Origin: an uncultured Oscillospiraceae bacterium
GTDB lineage: Bacteria > Bacillota > Clostridia > Oscillospirales > Acutalibacteraceae
Assembly: GCA_900544375.1 (NCBI GenBank)
Contig: UQUZ01000033.1
Coordinates: 1-27,692 of the forward strand
Direction: 5' to 3'
Length of the DNA: 27,692 nucleotides
Part shown: positions 1 through 7,988 of the stretch, piece after piece
How positions within the stretch are numbered: the first letter of the stretch is position 1
Layout of the letters: each line of letters begins with the position of its first letter
Notes under the pieces: generated by a model
Told to the model about the DNA's origin: nothing
Databases searched by the model: none
The model's input: only the letters and a program-made list of their open reading frames with translations
Position numbers and translations under genes: made by a program

Positions 1-150
1 ACGCAGGAGATGGGCGACTGCCTGTTTTCTATCCTGTGTTTGTGCAGCTGCCTGGGGCTGGATGCACAGGATGCGTTGGAACTGGCGCTGCAAAAATATG
101 AGGAGCGGTTTGTAGAAAAAGGTCATGTCGGCTCCGGAAAAACGATTTAA
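1..150 (+). CDS. MazG-like nucleotide pyrophosphohydrolase, C-terminal fragment
   Basis: The frame is open from the window edge and ends in TAA at 148-150, giving the last 49 residues of a protein. The segment begins TQEMGDCLFSILCLCSCLGLD and continues with ALQKYEERF. This matches the ExxD helix of all-alpha MazG-type NTP pyrophosphohydrolases (typically E(L/M)GDVLFxLxxLxxxLGID...KYxxRF), in which the acidic residues bind Mg2+. Such enzymes cleave (d)NTPs to NMP and pyrophosphate and are thought to clean aberrant nucleotides from the pool. The N-terminal half is outside the window, so full-length MazG cannot be told from a short MazG-like protein. The next gene starts 20 bases downstream on the same strand, suggesting co-transcription. 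Confidence 0.7.
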   Translation, partial: TQEMGDCLFSILCLCSCLGLDAQDALELALQKYEERFVEKGHVGSGKTI

Positions 151-169
151 GAACGGGAAGCGATGATAA

Positions 170-661
170 ATGGAACTTGAAATCAGAGAATATTGTGAGG
201 CGGATCTACCTGGGATGGCCGAGATTTGGAATGCGATTGTGGAGCAAGGCGACAGCTTCCCGCAGGAGGAGCGGATGGCGCTTAACCGGGCGCGCGCCTT
301 TTTTCAGCAGCAGACGTTTTCAGGCGTGGCTGTGGATGAAACCGGGGCGCTGCAAGGGCTTTATATTCTGCACCCCAACAACGTGGGCCGATGTGCCCAC
401 ATAGCGAACGCCTCCTACGGTGTGCGCCCTGGCTGCCGGGGCTACGGTGTAGGGGAAAGGCTGGTGAGGCATTCGCTGAAGATGTGCGCCCGGTTTGGTT
501 TTCGCGGGCTACAGTTTAACGCCGTAGTCTGCACGAACAGAGCGGCGATTCATCTTTATGAAAAGCTTGGCTTTACCAGGCTCGGCGTTACGCCGGAAGG
601 GTACCGGATGAAGGATGGGAGCTTTCAGGATCTGTGGCTATTTTATAAGCGTGTTACTTAA
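170..661 (+). CDS. GNAT family N-acetyltransferase
   Basis: This 163-residue protein has the usual length and layout of a single-domain GNAT enzyme, which moves an acetyl group from acetyl-CoA to an amine. The acetyl-CoA pyrophosphate loop is visible as CRGYGVGERL at about residues 89-98. The conserved motif B helix is NRAAIHLYEKLGF at about 123-135, a signature of the RimI/PhnO-like branch. The substrate cannot be read from sequence. It starts 20 bases after the MazG-like gene and is followed at once by a strong terminator, so it is the last gene of that transcript. An overlapping frame that starts a few bases later is a shadow. Confidence 0.85.
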   Translation: MELEIREYCEADLPGMAEIWNAIVEQGDSFPQEERMALNRARAFFQQQTFSGVAVDETGALQGLYILHPNNVGRCAHIANASYGVRPGCRGYGVGERLVRHSLKMCARFGFRGLQFNAVVCTNRAAIHLYEKLGFTRLGVTPEGYRMKDGSFQDLWLFYKRVT

Positions 662-665
662 CGAA

Positions 666-715
666 AAAAAGCCGTCGGGGCGCCATCTGTAAGGAAGGCG
701 CCCCAACGGCTTTTT
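666..715. terminator. Bidirectional intrinsic terminator between GNAT gene and metG
   Basis: A near-perfect stem pairs 666-684 with 697-715 (core GCCGTCGGGGCGCC against GGCGCCCCAACGGC, one mismatch). A-runs lie on the left and T-runs on the right, so either strand reads as a GC-rich hairpin followed by U's. It sits 4 bases after the GNAT stop and 60 bases after the metG stop on the minus strand, and can serve both convergent genes. Confidence 0.9.
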
Positions 716-774
716 ATCAGATTCTTTTTTCGGTTTGTGTGATCATAATCCGATGCTCGTTATACTTGTGGATA

Positions 775-2358
775 TCAATCTATTTTAGAAAAAAGTATAG
801 AGATGTCCCTAGGGATAATTTTTACACCGATATCTTGTTCTTCCCATTTAAGTTCGACGCCGAGCCATTCCGATACCTTTGATGAAGAGAAAGGTAAAAA
901 GGGATGCAGCAGAATGGCGATATTGGCAATTAAATACGCACAATGACTGATCGTGTTTCTGCATTCTTTGAGATTGTTGGCCCTTGTTTTCCACGGCTGT
1001 TTGGCATCATAATAGGCGTTACCAAATCGAACAACTTCAAATATTTCTTCAAGAGCCTCACGAAAGGTACCTTTTTCTATTTTTGTTCCAACGGATTTGT
1101 ACAACAGCCGTATTCGCTTTTTAATATTAGCATCAATAATTGCAGGCGTAACTTGACAATCAAGAAACTTAACAGCAAAGGCAAGTGTACGGTTGACCAA
1201 GTTTCCCCAAGCGCCAACCAGCTCTGAGTTGTTTTGCTTTTTGAATTCTCTCCAAGAGAAATCAGTGTCTCGTTTTTCAGGTCCATTGGCAATAAAGAAA
1301 TACCTTATTGCATCCGGATTGTATTCCTCTGCAAGATCCTTAGCCCAGACAGCCCAGTTTTGACTGGTGGAGATTTTTCTTCCCTCAAGTGTCATATATT
1401 CGCTTGAGATAATGTTATCCGGCAAATGCAGTCCGTCTCCGTGAGCTAACAAAAGTGAAGGCAAAATGATCGTATGAAAAGGTATATTGTCTTTGCCGTG
1501 TACATAGTAGTGACGGCTTTCTGTTCCATACGCTTCTTTGAAATCAATTCCTCTTTCTTCACAAAGAACAAATGTGGCTGACAAATAACCTAGAACATTC
1601 TCTGCCCATATATAGATTTTCTTATTCTCGTATCCGCGCTTGGGAACATCAATACCCCAATCAAGATCACGTGTTATCGCACGATCTCGGAGTCCTTCAG
1701 CAATATATCTTTTTGTAAATGCAATAGCGTTTTTGCGCCAATACGGATGGGCATCGAGAAACTCACAGAGCTCATTTTTTAGTTTTGATATTTGTAAAAA
1801 TAATTGTGTTGTTTCTCCGAAAGATAGTGGCGCACCACAATCCGCACATTTTGCATTAATAACAGTATCCGCGTCTAGAACTTCTCCGCAGGTATCACAC
1901 TGGTCCCCGCGAGTAGCAGAACCGCACGCAGGACAAATCCCGACAATCAGTCTATCTGTGAGTACCTTTTTACATGCAGGACAGAAAGCCTGTTTGACTG
2001 TTCGTTCTTCTATATAATCACTGTTATATAGCCTCTTGTGAAATTTTGAAACAAATTCTTTATGTCTCGGATCTGACGTCTTGGTATATAGATCATACGA
2101 AAAACCAAGTTTCTTGAATACGTCGCAGAATTCCTTGTGATAATGCTCGCTAATTACTTCCGGCGTTGAATTTTCTTGCTTTGCTCTGATGGTAATCGGT
2201 GTACCATGGCAATCGCTACCGGATACATAAAACACGCAGTTGCCCTTGGCCCTGAAATAACGGGCTAGAACATCTCCCGGAAGAAGAGCTGCTATGTGCC
2301 CTATGTGGAGCGAACCATTTGCATATGGCCATGCTCCTCCTACAATGATGTTTTCCAT
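775..2358 (-). CDS. metG: Methionyl-tRNA synthetase (class I, double zinc-knuckle type)
   Basis: This enzyme charges tRNA-Met with methionine in the cytoplasm. In the 527-residue protein the class I signature HIGH is at residues 18-21. The zinc-knuckle insert has four CxxC pairs (C126/C129, C142/C145, C154/C157, C171/C174). The KMSKS loop reads KISTS at 328-332 in GRKISTSQNWAVW, a form I recall as normal for the archaeal/MetRS2-like branch. It ends after the anticodon-binding helical bundle and lacks the C-terminal tRNA-binding (EMAP-like) domain found in many ~650-residue bacterial MetRS. The ATG at 2356-2358 follows a GAGGT ribosome site at 8 bases. Codon use is AT-rich compared with neighbouring genes, which suggests acquisition by transfer (inference). 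Expression is controlled by its own promoter and a methionine T-box upstream. Confidence 0.95.
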   Translation of the reverse strand: MENIIVGGAWPYANGSLHIGHIAALLPGDVLARYFRAKGNCVFYVSGSDCHGTPITIRAKQENSTPEVISEHYHKEFCDVFKKLGFSYDLYTKTSDPRHKEFVSKFHKRLYNSDYIEERTVKQAFCPACKKVLTDRLIVGICPACGSATRGDQCDTCGEVLDADTVINAKCADCGAPLSFGETTQLFLQISKLKNELCEFLDAHPYWRKNAIAFTKRYIAEGLRDRAITRDLDWGIDVPKRGYENKKIYIWAENVLGYLSATFVLCEERGIDFKEAYGTESRHYYVHGKDNIPFHTIILPSLLLAHGDGLHLPDNIISSEYMTLEGRKISTSQNWAVWAKDLAEEYNPDAIRYFFIANGPEKRDTDFSWREFKKQNNSELVGAWGNLVNRTLAFAVKFLDCQVTPAIIDANIKKRIRLLYKSVGTKIEKGTFREALEEIFEVVRFGNAYYDAKQPWKTRANNLKECRNTISHCAYLIANIAILLHPFLPFSSSKVSEWLGVELKWEEQDIGVKIIPRDISILFSKID

Positions 2359-2417
2359 AGTTCGTACCTCATTTCTTATAGTTGTAACACTTAGTTGTTA
2401 TGCAGATAAATCTGCAA

Positions 2418-2716
2418 ATAAAAAACGCTCTCACCCCCATACATAGTACAAGGGACGAGAGCGAAAAACTCACGTGTTACCACCCTAATTCACTTGTTTC
2501 TCACGATAACAAGCCTTATCAAGTTCGGATAGGAAATGATCTATCGAAACTTTATCGCTATTACGGGCGATCCCGGCGTAGCCTAACCCAAGGGCTCGGT
2601 ACGCAGCTCGGAGACCATGTTCAGCAAAATCCACTTCACCCATTCACAGCGCATCCGAAGATGATGGGATTCTCTGAAAAGTTTTCGTTGCTTACTCTTT
2701 CTCGTCATTGCTATTA
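2418..2716 (-). ncRNA. T-box riboswitch leader of metG, methionine specifier
   Basis: On the minus strand the T-box core AGGGTGGTAACACGTGA lies at 2486-2470, followed by a terminator hairpin (2463-2426) and a T-run. This is the classical arrangement in which uncharged tRNA pairs with the T-box bulge, stabilises an antiterminator and allows read-through. Upstream, a Stem I region carries an AGAGA motif and the segment GCTGAACATGGTCTCCGAGC. The ATG at 2618-2616 sits where the specifier codon is expected, matching tRNA-Met and the downstream metG. The segment between Stem I and the T-box resembles a Stem II/III region. The leader start is placed from the promoter. Confidence 0.9.
2421..2463 (-). 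terminator. Regulated terminator of the metG T-box
   Basis: On the minus strand GAGAGC-type arms (about 2463-2454 with 2432-2426) form a stem with a C/G-rich upper part and are followed directly by TTTTTT at 2425-2420. The 5' arm lies just downstream of the T-box sequence, so terminator and antiterminator are expected to compete. Confidence 0.85.
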
Positions 2717-2721
2717 TATTT

Positions 2722-2750
2722 AGTATACTACAAATTTGATGAAAAAGCAA
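2722..2750 (-). promoter_or_regulatory. Sigma-A-type promoter for the metG T-box transcript
   Basis: On the minus strand the -35 box is TTGCTT (2750-2745), followed by a 17-base spacer and a -10 box TATACT (2727-2722). Transcription would start near 2715, just upstream of T-box Stem I. Confidence 0.8.
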
Positions 2751-2788
2751 TATTGAAAAACGTATTTATTAGATTGTTTACAAAATCG

Positions 2789-2822
2789 AAGGGAAACAAC
2801 TTCTTTACGAAGTGTCTCCCTT
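2789..2822 (-). terminator. Possible hairpin terminator upstream of the metG promoter
   Basis: The outer arms AAGGGA/TCCCTT (2789-2794 with 2817-2822) and inner arms ACTTC/GAAGT form a hairpin. On the minus strand it is followed by CGATTTTG. It could block read-through from the upstream minus-strand operon into metG. The T-run is short, so confidence is low. Confidence 0.4.
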
Positions 2823-2897
2823 GGGGCGGAGGCTGAAATGTGTGGTCTCAGGTGCAAAAACAGCTAGGCCACAAAAAGCAATTGTTAATTTAAGAAG

Positions 2898-2932
2898 GGG
2901 TTCTGCAACATGTTTTGCATGTTACAGAACCC
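2898..2932 (-). terminator. Hairpin downstream of the P-type ATPase-like gene
   Basis: A 15-bp stem with one mismatch pairs 2898-2912 with 2918-2932 around a 5-base loop. It lies 46 bases beyond the stop of the minus-strand gene at 2979. The U-run is better on the plus side (GTTTTAAATTTT) than on the minus side (CTTCTTAAATT), but no plus-strand gene ends nearby, so assignment to the minus-strand operon is by position. The rest of 2823-2897 holds nothing I recognise. Confidence 0.55.
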
Positions 2933-2978
2933 GTTTTAAATTTTATAAAATCAATTGTGGTTATTTTTTGGGGGAATC

Positions 2979-5798
2979 CTAAAATTTTTCACTGCCCCCG
3001 ATAGCCAACACGATAATTGCCCAGAAGAGCTGATACAAAAGCAGCTGTACCACGCCGAGCATCGTGACATCCGAAGTGAAGCACAGCACGCCTACCAGCG
3101 CCGCGCCGAGCGCTGCCGCTGCTATATGGAGCACGGTGAGCAGCTTGGCGCCGTTTTGCAGCGTGGCGCAGGCCGCCACACTACGCAGAAAGTTTTGAAT
3201 GCGCCCATCATGGACGATACCCGCATTTGCCCGCTGAAGAACGGTGGTGCGGTATTTGCGGTAGAGAGCGCCCGCCTGCGCACTGATTACCTTCACGCAG
3301 TTTTGCGGCAGACCGAAGGTTTCCTCCACAAAAGAATCAGTAATATTGGGGTCGGAGGTGCGCACGAGTATGGTAATGCCCTTATGCTCCAAATTTTTCA
3401 AATGCTCCGCAACATTAGGGTCTGCCTGATAGCTAACAACGAAAAGCGCGCTGACCAACCCGTCCACGGCGAGATACATCACCTGGCGGCCGTCATGCCG
3501 ATAACGCGCTTCGCTCTGACGCGCAGGGAGCTCCACATTGTGATGCTGCAAAAGCTCCCGGTTGCCAACAAGAATACGCCTGCCATGAATCCAGCCGGAG
3601 AGGCCCATGCGATCTTCATAGGATAAATCCTCTACAGGCGGAAGAATCTTCCGATTGCCGAGGATCACACTGTCAAAGACTTCTCCAAGTGGACCACCCG
3701 CTGAAATGACCAGCGCGGCAGCGTCCAAAATCGCTTCGTCCATGCGCATGCCATGAAAGGATTTAAACCCGTGGATATTGCAGCCGCCATGTTGAAAAAT
3801 ATCCGACGAGTCGAACACAACGGCGTTTGTCTCGCCGCAATCCTCTGCGGCGGCGTAGCCGGAAACCATGGCGCCGCCGGCATTGAGGGAGCGGTTCGCG
3901 CGGGAAAGCGGCAGGGCCGCGCCCAATGAGAGGGCTGCGGGCATCGAAATGCAGAATAGCGCGGTCATAGCAGAAAAGCCATATACAACATTTTTCTGAA
4001 GGATGGAAACGGCAATTCCCACAGCAACCGAAAGTGCTAGTACGGCAGGGACGAGTTTCACACATAGCCTGTCGGCCGGCTCCAGATGCTCGGATAGCGC
4101 GCGGAAGCGCGCCGGGAAAGCCGTGCGGGAGGAGAAGCGAACGTCCGGATCGCCAAGCAGAAGGCCGCGGCCGATCTCATAAGCATCCTCCTCATTTGGA
4201 ACCTTTTGCACGGTATATAGTGGAGATTCCTGCGTGCAGAATTGAAAATTGCGCGCAATGCTGCTTGCCAACATCGCTTTGCCTGTCATACAGGCAGCCA
4301 ATAATAGGCCGGCCGCAGCGCCGAACAAATGCGTCACAACATTGGCGCCTGGAGAAAAGAAGAGGAAAAGAATATTTTGGATCAGAGCGAATACGGCGGC
4401 AATTGCCGCGCCTGAATCCGCAGTGCATTTCAGGCGGCATAGTGCCCGCAGACCGCTTCGGATGACGGGGAGAGTCATCAGGCAAACGCCTGCCAGCAGG
4501 CACAGGTGGATCACTAGATAAAGCTTTTGATCCGCGCTGAACAAAGTGAGAGAGGCCCCTTCTCCCTGGAAGAAGGCGAATGCTTGAGGCAAGATTCCGC
4601 ATATGATCAGCGATAGCTCAGTTAGCCAGGCGCCAGCCGCACATCGTTTTTCTATTGCGGCTCTGCGGCGGAGCAGGCTGCGCAGCGGGGCCTTTTGTGA
4701 GGGAGTGGTATATTCTCCAATCGGCCCGTTTTGCGCATCTGCCGGCCGCTCTTTTGCGGCGTCCGGAGCGGGGGACGGTTCGACGGGGCTTTCTGCGGGA
4801 AAAGCGGGCTCCTCCACAGCGGCAAGCTTAAATTTCTTGATCTTTTCTTTTCGGATGGCATGCAGGCGCATCTCCGCTTCCTCTTCATCGAGTGTGGAAG
4901 CGGGACGCTCCTCCTGAAAGCCTTCCAGAAGCAACTGGCCATCCACCATATCCTTGGGGAACTGCTTTTCAGGAGCGCTCGCTTGCGGGGGAAGGATGTC
5001 CAGCGAGCCTACCTCCCGCGTTTTTCCCTGATCAAGCACCGCACCGATTTCCTCTTCGGCGGCAATTAGCGTGGGCAGAGGTTCCAAATCGGCGGTAGCG
5101 CTCAGCGCGCTTTTTTTGCGAATAAGCCCGGGCCGATCGATGAGAGGCGCTCTTTCCTGCCCCGGCTGCGGTTCAATTGGAATTTTTATTGTGGGCTCAC
5201 GGAAAAAACGCTCCCGATATTTATCTGCGCCCAGCAAGGGCTGCCCTTCTTTTGGCATCTCCCAATTTTCACGCGCACCGCCAATCAGACCGCCGCGTTC
5301 CGCTGTAGGGTCAAATGGCTCCTGCATGCCGGTGATCGGCTTCAAAACCTCTTCCATCTGAACAAGGCGTTCCGCGGGAGACAGCATCGGAGGTTCTTTT
5401 GCGGGCGGAGGTTCCGGTTGCGCGGTTATGGGTGGCGGAGCATCCTCCTGGAGAGGCGCCTCCTGCGCGGTAGGCGGCGGGGAGAGCGGATCGAAAATAT
5501 CGCCCGTTTCCTCAAACAGGGGAAGAAGCGGCTCAAAGGTCTCCTCTTCCACTGCATCTTTTGCCTTGTCCAGCGCGATGGAAGGGCCGTCGCCTTCTAT
5601 GCCGGGGAGAGGGGATCTCTCCGGCTCTGGCTGGGCAGACGGCTGCGTTTTATGTTCAGAAAGGAGGGCTTCGATTTCTTCCAGAGACCACAAATGGGAA
5701 GGCTGCTGTGCGCCCGTATCCGGCATGGATTCAGCCTCCATTAAAATATCATCCAGCGAAAAAGGAGAGGATTGCTCTAAATCATAGCGATCGTTCAA
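2979..5798 (-). CDS. P1B-type ATPase-like membrane protein lacking catalytic motifs (probable pseudoenzyme)
   Basis: This 939-residue protein has two parts. Residues 1-380 are hydrophilic, Pro/Glu/Ala-rich and probably disordered, with short repeats such as SPFSLDDIL (11-19) and LWSLEEIEALL (36-46). Residues 385-939 follow the P1B ATPase plan. Four membrane helices (about 390-410, 425-447, 462-481, 487-509) come first, then a short A-domain-like stretch, two helices (578-600, 604-630), a P/N-type domain and two C-terminal helices (884-907, 911-934). The key motifs are altered. DKTGT reads FDSSD (D663), TGE is not visible, CPC is replaced around MPAAL (619-623), and GDGxND is not visible. The N-domain trace GRRILVGNREL (739-749) remains. 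Ion pumping is therefore doubtful; a regulatory or scaffold role is inference. The start is TTG behind GGGGTGA, 61 bases after rlmB. Confidence 0.7.
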   Translation of the reverse strand: MNDRYDLEQSSPFSLDDILMEAESMPDTGAQQPSHLWSLEEIEALLSEHKTQPSAQPEPERSPLPGIEGDGPSIALDKAKDAVEEETFEPLLPLFEETGDIFDPLSPPPTAQEAPLQEDAPPPITAQPEPPPAKEPPMLSPAERLVQMEEVLKPITGMQEPFDPTAERGGLIGGARENWEMPKEGQPLLGADKYRERFFREPTIKIPIEPQPGQERAPLIDRPGLIRKKSALSATADLEPLPTLIAAEEEIGAVLDQGKTREVGSLDILPPQASAPEKQFPKDMVDGQLLLEGFQEERPASTLDEEEAEMRLHAIRKEKIKKFKLAAVEEPAFPAESPVEPSPAPDAAKERPADAQNGPIGEYTTPSQKAPLRSLLRRRAAIEKRCAAGAWLTELSLIICGILPQAFAFFQGEGASLTLFSADQKLYLVIHLCLLAGVCLMTLPVIRSGLRALCRLKCTADSGAAIAAVFALIQNILFLFFSPGANVVTHLFGAAAGLLLAACMTGKAMLASSIARNFQFCTQESPLYTVQKVPNEEDAYEIGRGLLLGDPDVRFSSRTAFPARFRALSEHLEPADRLCVKLVPAVLALSVAVGIAVSILQKNVVYGFSAMTALFCISMPAALSLGAALPLSRANRSLNAGGAMVSGYAAAEDCGETNAVVFDSSDIFQHGGCNIHGFKSFHGMRMDEAILDAAALVISAGGPLGEVFDSVILGNRKILPPVEDLSYEDRMGLSGWIHGRRILVGNRELLQHHNVELPARQSEARYRHDGRQVMYLAVDGLVSALFVVSYQADPNVAEHLKNLEHKGITILVRTSDPNITDSFVEETFGLPQNCVKVISAQAGALYRKYRTTVLQRANAGIVHDGRIQNFLRSVAACATLQNGAKLLTVLHIAAAALGAALVGVLCFTSDVTMLGVVQLLLYQLFWAIIVLAIGGSEKF

Positions 5799-5859
5799 TT
5801 TTTGTCACCCCAAATAAACAACATAACGTTTTTTTGGCGGAAAAACGAATCAAACCGGC

Positions 5860-6639
5860 TCATTTTTTAGGCCGAACGGAGGAAAGGCCGGCTCTCTGCC
5901 GCGCCACTTCATACATCAAGATTCCGGCGGCGACAGAAGCATTGAGAGAATTGATTTGCCCCTTCATTGGCAGGGAAACGATAAAATCACATTTTTCTTT
6001 TACCAAGCGGCCCAACCCGTGCCCCTCGGAGCCAATCACGAGCGCGGTTGGGCCGGAATAATCGGTTTCACAGTAGGGCGCGCCGTCCATGTCGGCGCCA
6101 TAGATCCAAAGGCCCTCTTTTTTGAGTTCGTCAAGTGTGGTAGCAAGGTTGCCAACCCGGGCGACAGGCAGATATTCCAGTGCACCCGCGGCAGCCTTGG
6201 AAACGGAGAAACTTAGGGATGCAGCGCGCCGCTTGGGGATGATAACGCCATGCGCGCCTGCGGCCTCCGCCGTACGGATGATTGCGCCGAGATTGTGCGG
6301 ATCCTCCAATTCGTCGCATACAATGAAAAACGGGGGCTCACCGCGCTCCTTGGCGAGGGCTAAGAGCTCCGCCACGCAAGCATAGGCATGAGCGGCAGCA
6401 TAGGCGGCAACACCTTGATGATTGCCTTGCCCGCAGAGAAAATCCAGCTTTTTGGCATCGACCTCTTTGATGACGATTCCCTTTTCCCGGCATTCGGCAA
6501 GAATTCGGCTGATCGAGCCGCTGCGGTCTCCACGCGCAACCAAAAGGCTATCGATGGCGCGGCCGGCCCGCAGCGCCTCCATAACGGAATTGCGTCCGAT
6601 TATCAGGTCTGTTTGCGCTCCGGTTTTTGGCTGCACCAT
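5860..6639 (-). CDS. rlmB: 23S rRNA (guanosine-2'-O)-methyltransferase RlmB (SpoU family)
   Basis: This 259-residue SPOUT enzyme transfers a methyl group from S-adenosylmethionine to a ribose 2'-OH. In RlmB the target is G2251 of 23S rRNA in the peptidyl-transferase P loop. The N-terminal L30e-like substrate-binding domain spans about residues 10-80 (IIGRNSVMEALRAG...). The three SpoU motifs are clear: NLGAIIRTAEAAG (116-128), ALVIGSEGHGLG (199-210) and SLPMKGQINSLNASVAAG (222-239), which form the trefoil-knot cofactor site. The ATG at 6639 follows a GGGGGA ribosome site. It is the first gene of a minus-strand pair with the P-type ATPase-like gene. A TrmH-family paralogue is possible, but the length and motifs fit RlmB best. 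Confidence 0.93.
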   Translation of the reverse strand: MVQPKTGAQTDLIIGRNSVMEALRAGRAIDSLLVARGDRSGSISRILAECREKGIVIKEVDAKKLDFLCGQGNHQGVAAYAAAHAYACVAELLALAKERGEPPFFIVCDELEDPHNLGAIIRTAEAAGAHGVIIPKRRAASLSFSVSKAAAGALEYLPVARVGNLATTLDELKKEGLWIYGADMDGAPYCETDYSGPTALVIGSEGHGLGRLVKEKCDFIVSLPMKGQINSLNASVAAGILMYEVARQRAGLSSVRPKK

Positions 6640-6676
6640 ATGGCGATTCCCCCGCTTATCTTGTATAATATCTGAT

Positions 6677-6706
6677 ATTATACCACATTTTGCAGTGGAT
6701 TGACAG
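6677..6706 (-). promoter_or_regulatory. Promoter of the rlmB operon
   Basis: On the minus strand the -10 box is TATAAT (6682-6677) with an extended TGG just upstream. The -35-like box is CTGTCA (6706-6701) at an 18-base spacer. It lies about 40 bases before the rlmB start. Confidence 0.65.
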
Positions 6707-6816
6707 CAAAATTCCTCCTTTCCTTTGCATTTGCAACAGGAAATATTTACCTAAAAAAGGAAAAAAGAAAACGATAAAAACGGCCAGATAAAAATAGCCG
6801 GTAGCCTTCTGTTTGC

Positions 6817-6842
6817 GTGAACAGCTGATATCTCTTAGCCCC
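6817..6842 (+). repeat. Inverted repeat A, left copy
   Basis: This 26-base sequence is repeated exactly, in inverted orientation, at 8069-8094. The two copies face each other across the zinc-ribbon gene. The flanks show weaker matches further out (AGATAAAAATAGCC near 6786 against a TTTTTATCT stretch near 8163), which hints at a larger decayed element. Confidence 0.85.
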
Positions 6843-6988
6843 CGTGTTATTTGGGCAGGCTTTGCATCTAAAACGGGCCTGCGGTTGATGCGGGAACCAC
6901 TGTATAGGCGAACTGCGTTCGCCCGTACGTATATAAAAAAATAGCCGGTAACAAACTGTTCCTGTAAGCAGTGCGTACCTCTTTGTTC

Positions 6989-7039
6989 CATGGGGTTATG
7001 GTAGGCCTTGCTTTGTTACTCGCTACGCTTCGTGATAAA
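6989..7039 (+). repeat. Inverted repeat B, left copy (imperfect, about 50 bases)
   Basis: The core 7008-7024 (17 bases beginning TTGCTTTGTTAC) matches 8034-8050 exactly in reverse complement. The similarity extends imperfectly on both sides (CCATGGGGT here, CCGTGGGGT in the reverse complement of the right copy), to about 50 bases with a small gap. Confidence 0.75.
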
Positions 7040-7075
7040 AATAGTTTGCGATAAAAACTGTTTTGCTGTGGCCTC

Positions 7076-7104
7076 TTGCATAAAAGTGTGAAATATGATA
7101 AACT
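7076..7104 (+). promoter_or_regulatory. Sigma-A-type promoter for the zinc-ribbon membrane protein
   Basis: The -35 box TTGCAT (7076-7081), a 17-base spacer and the -10 box TAAACT (7099-7104) lie about 80 bases before the gene start. The remainder of 6707-7184 holds the repeats listed, a direct repeat AAAAATAGCCGGTA (near 6791 and 6938) and a small palindrome GCGAACTGCGTTCGC near 6907. I see no RNA gene there. Confidence 0.75.
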
Positions 7105-7184
7105 CAGATAAAAAATGAGGGGGATAACTCTTCGTTTATGGCGGTTTTGTTAAATTGCCGTTAGAGATATGGGAGGAACGAGTG

Positions 7185-7958
7185 ATGGGAACCTGCCCGA
7201 AATGCGGAGCAAAATTGAAGAAAACAGATTGGCGGCCGAACTGCTGGAATTGCGGCGTGAACATTATGTACTATGGAATGGAAGCGCGCCTGGATGAGGA
7301 TGCAGAACGAGCGGAAAAAGAATTTGGGAAACTCTATCACATGACGGCGGGGATTAAAACGTCGTTCATCGGGTCGAAACTCGCGTATGCACGATGGATT
7401 TTAACGCTGCTGTGTATTGGCGCGTTGTTTTTGCCGTTGGTAAAAATCAATGTGACACTGCCATACCACATGGTGGAGGGAGCGTCCTACGGTATCTTGC
7501 AAACAGTGATGTTTGTAAAGGATATGGATTTTGGCGGCGTGATTGCGGCGTTTAGCTCTCCAGTAGTGGGAGATACGCTGATCAGACTGTGCGCAGCCGT
7601 GGTATGCCTGGCGGTGGGCGCGCTGATGGCGGTGCTGAACCTCATTTTGATCCTGCGGGCGTATACAAAGAGCGGTGGAATTCTGCTGGCAGTGCGTTGG
7701 GGAATTGGCCTAGGGGCAATGGTAGCGGGAACGGTACTGTTTCAAATGGCAATGAAACCGGAGGGCCTCGCCGGGATTTTGAGCGGTCAGCTGTCTTTTG
7801 GCATCTATATAGCGTTAGCGCTGTTTCTGATAGTATTTGCACTGCAAGTGGCGATCCTCTCGCGCGGAGGAATCCCAATGCTGCCGACAAAGTCGGAACG
7901 GGATGCAGAGGCGGCGCAGCAGGCGTTGGAAAAAGAGCAGGTTGCAGCTGGTGCTTAA
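7185..7958 (+). CDS. Zinc-ribbon, four-helix membrane protein of unknown function
   Basis: This 257-residue protein starts with a zinc ribbon made of two CxxC pairs (C4/C7 and C20/C23, starting MGTCPKCGAKL). A charged linker (36-50) follows, then about four membrane helices (69-87, 134-157, 166-187, 205-225) and a hydrophilic Ala/Glu-rich tail. I do not recognise a family with known function. The N-terminal ribbon probably lies in the cytoplasm. The frame is open upstream to a TTG at 7155, but GGGAGGAA at 7171-7178 lies 6-8 bases before ATG 7185, so ATG is chosen. It has its own promoter and terminator and is flanked by nested inverted repeats, so it is a single-gene unit. It shares the zinc-ribbon-plus-helices design with the gene at 12889 but not its sequence. 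Confidence 0.75.
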   Translation: MGTCPKCGAKLKKTDWRPNCWNCGVNIMYYGMEARLDEDAERAEKEFGKLYHMTAGIKTSFIGSKLAYARWILTLLCIGALFLPLVKINVTLPYHMVEGASYGILQTVMFVKDMDFGGVIAAFSSPVVGDTLIRLCAAVVCLAVGALMAVLNLILILRAYTKSGGILLAVRWGIGLGAMVAGTVLFQMAMKPEGLAGILSGQLSFGIYIALALFLIVFALQVAILSRGGIPMLPTKSERDAEAAQQALEKEQVAAGA

Positions 7959-7988
7959 GCGGATGCCGGCCACAACATGACGTAGGGG

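Noticed and set aside
2400..2723. A 107-codon plus-strand open frame
   Set aside because: It is antisense to the T-box leader RNA, which explains the sequence better.
2955..3626. A 223-codon plus-strand open frame
   Set aside because: It lies fully antisense to the well-supported P-type ATPase-like gene, has no family features and no convincing ribosome site.
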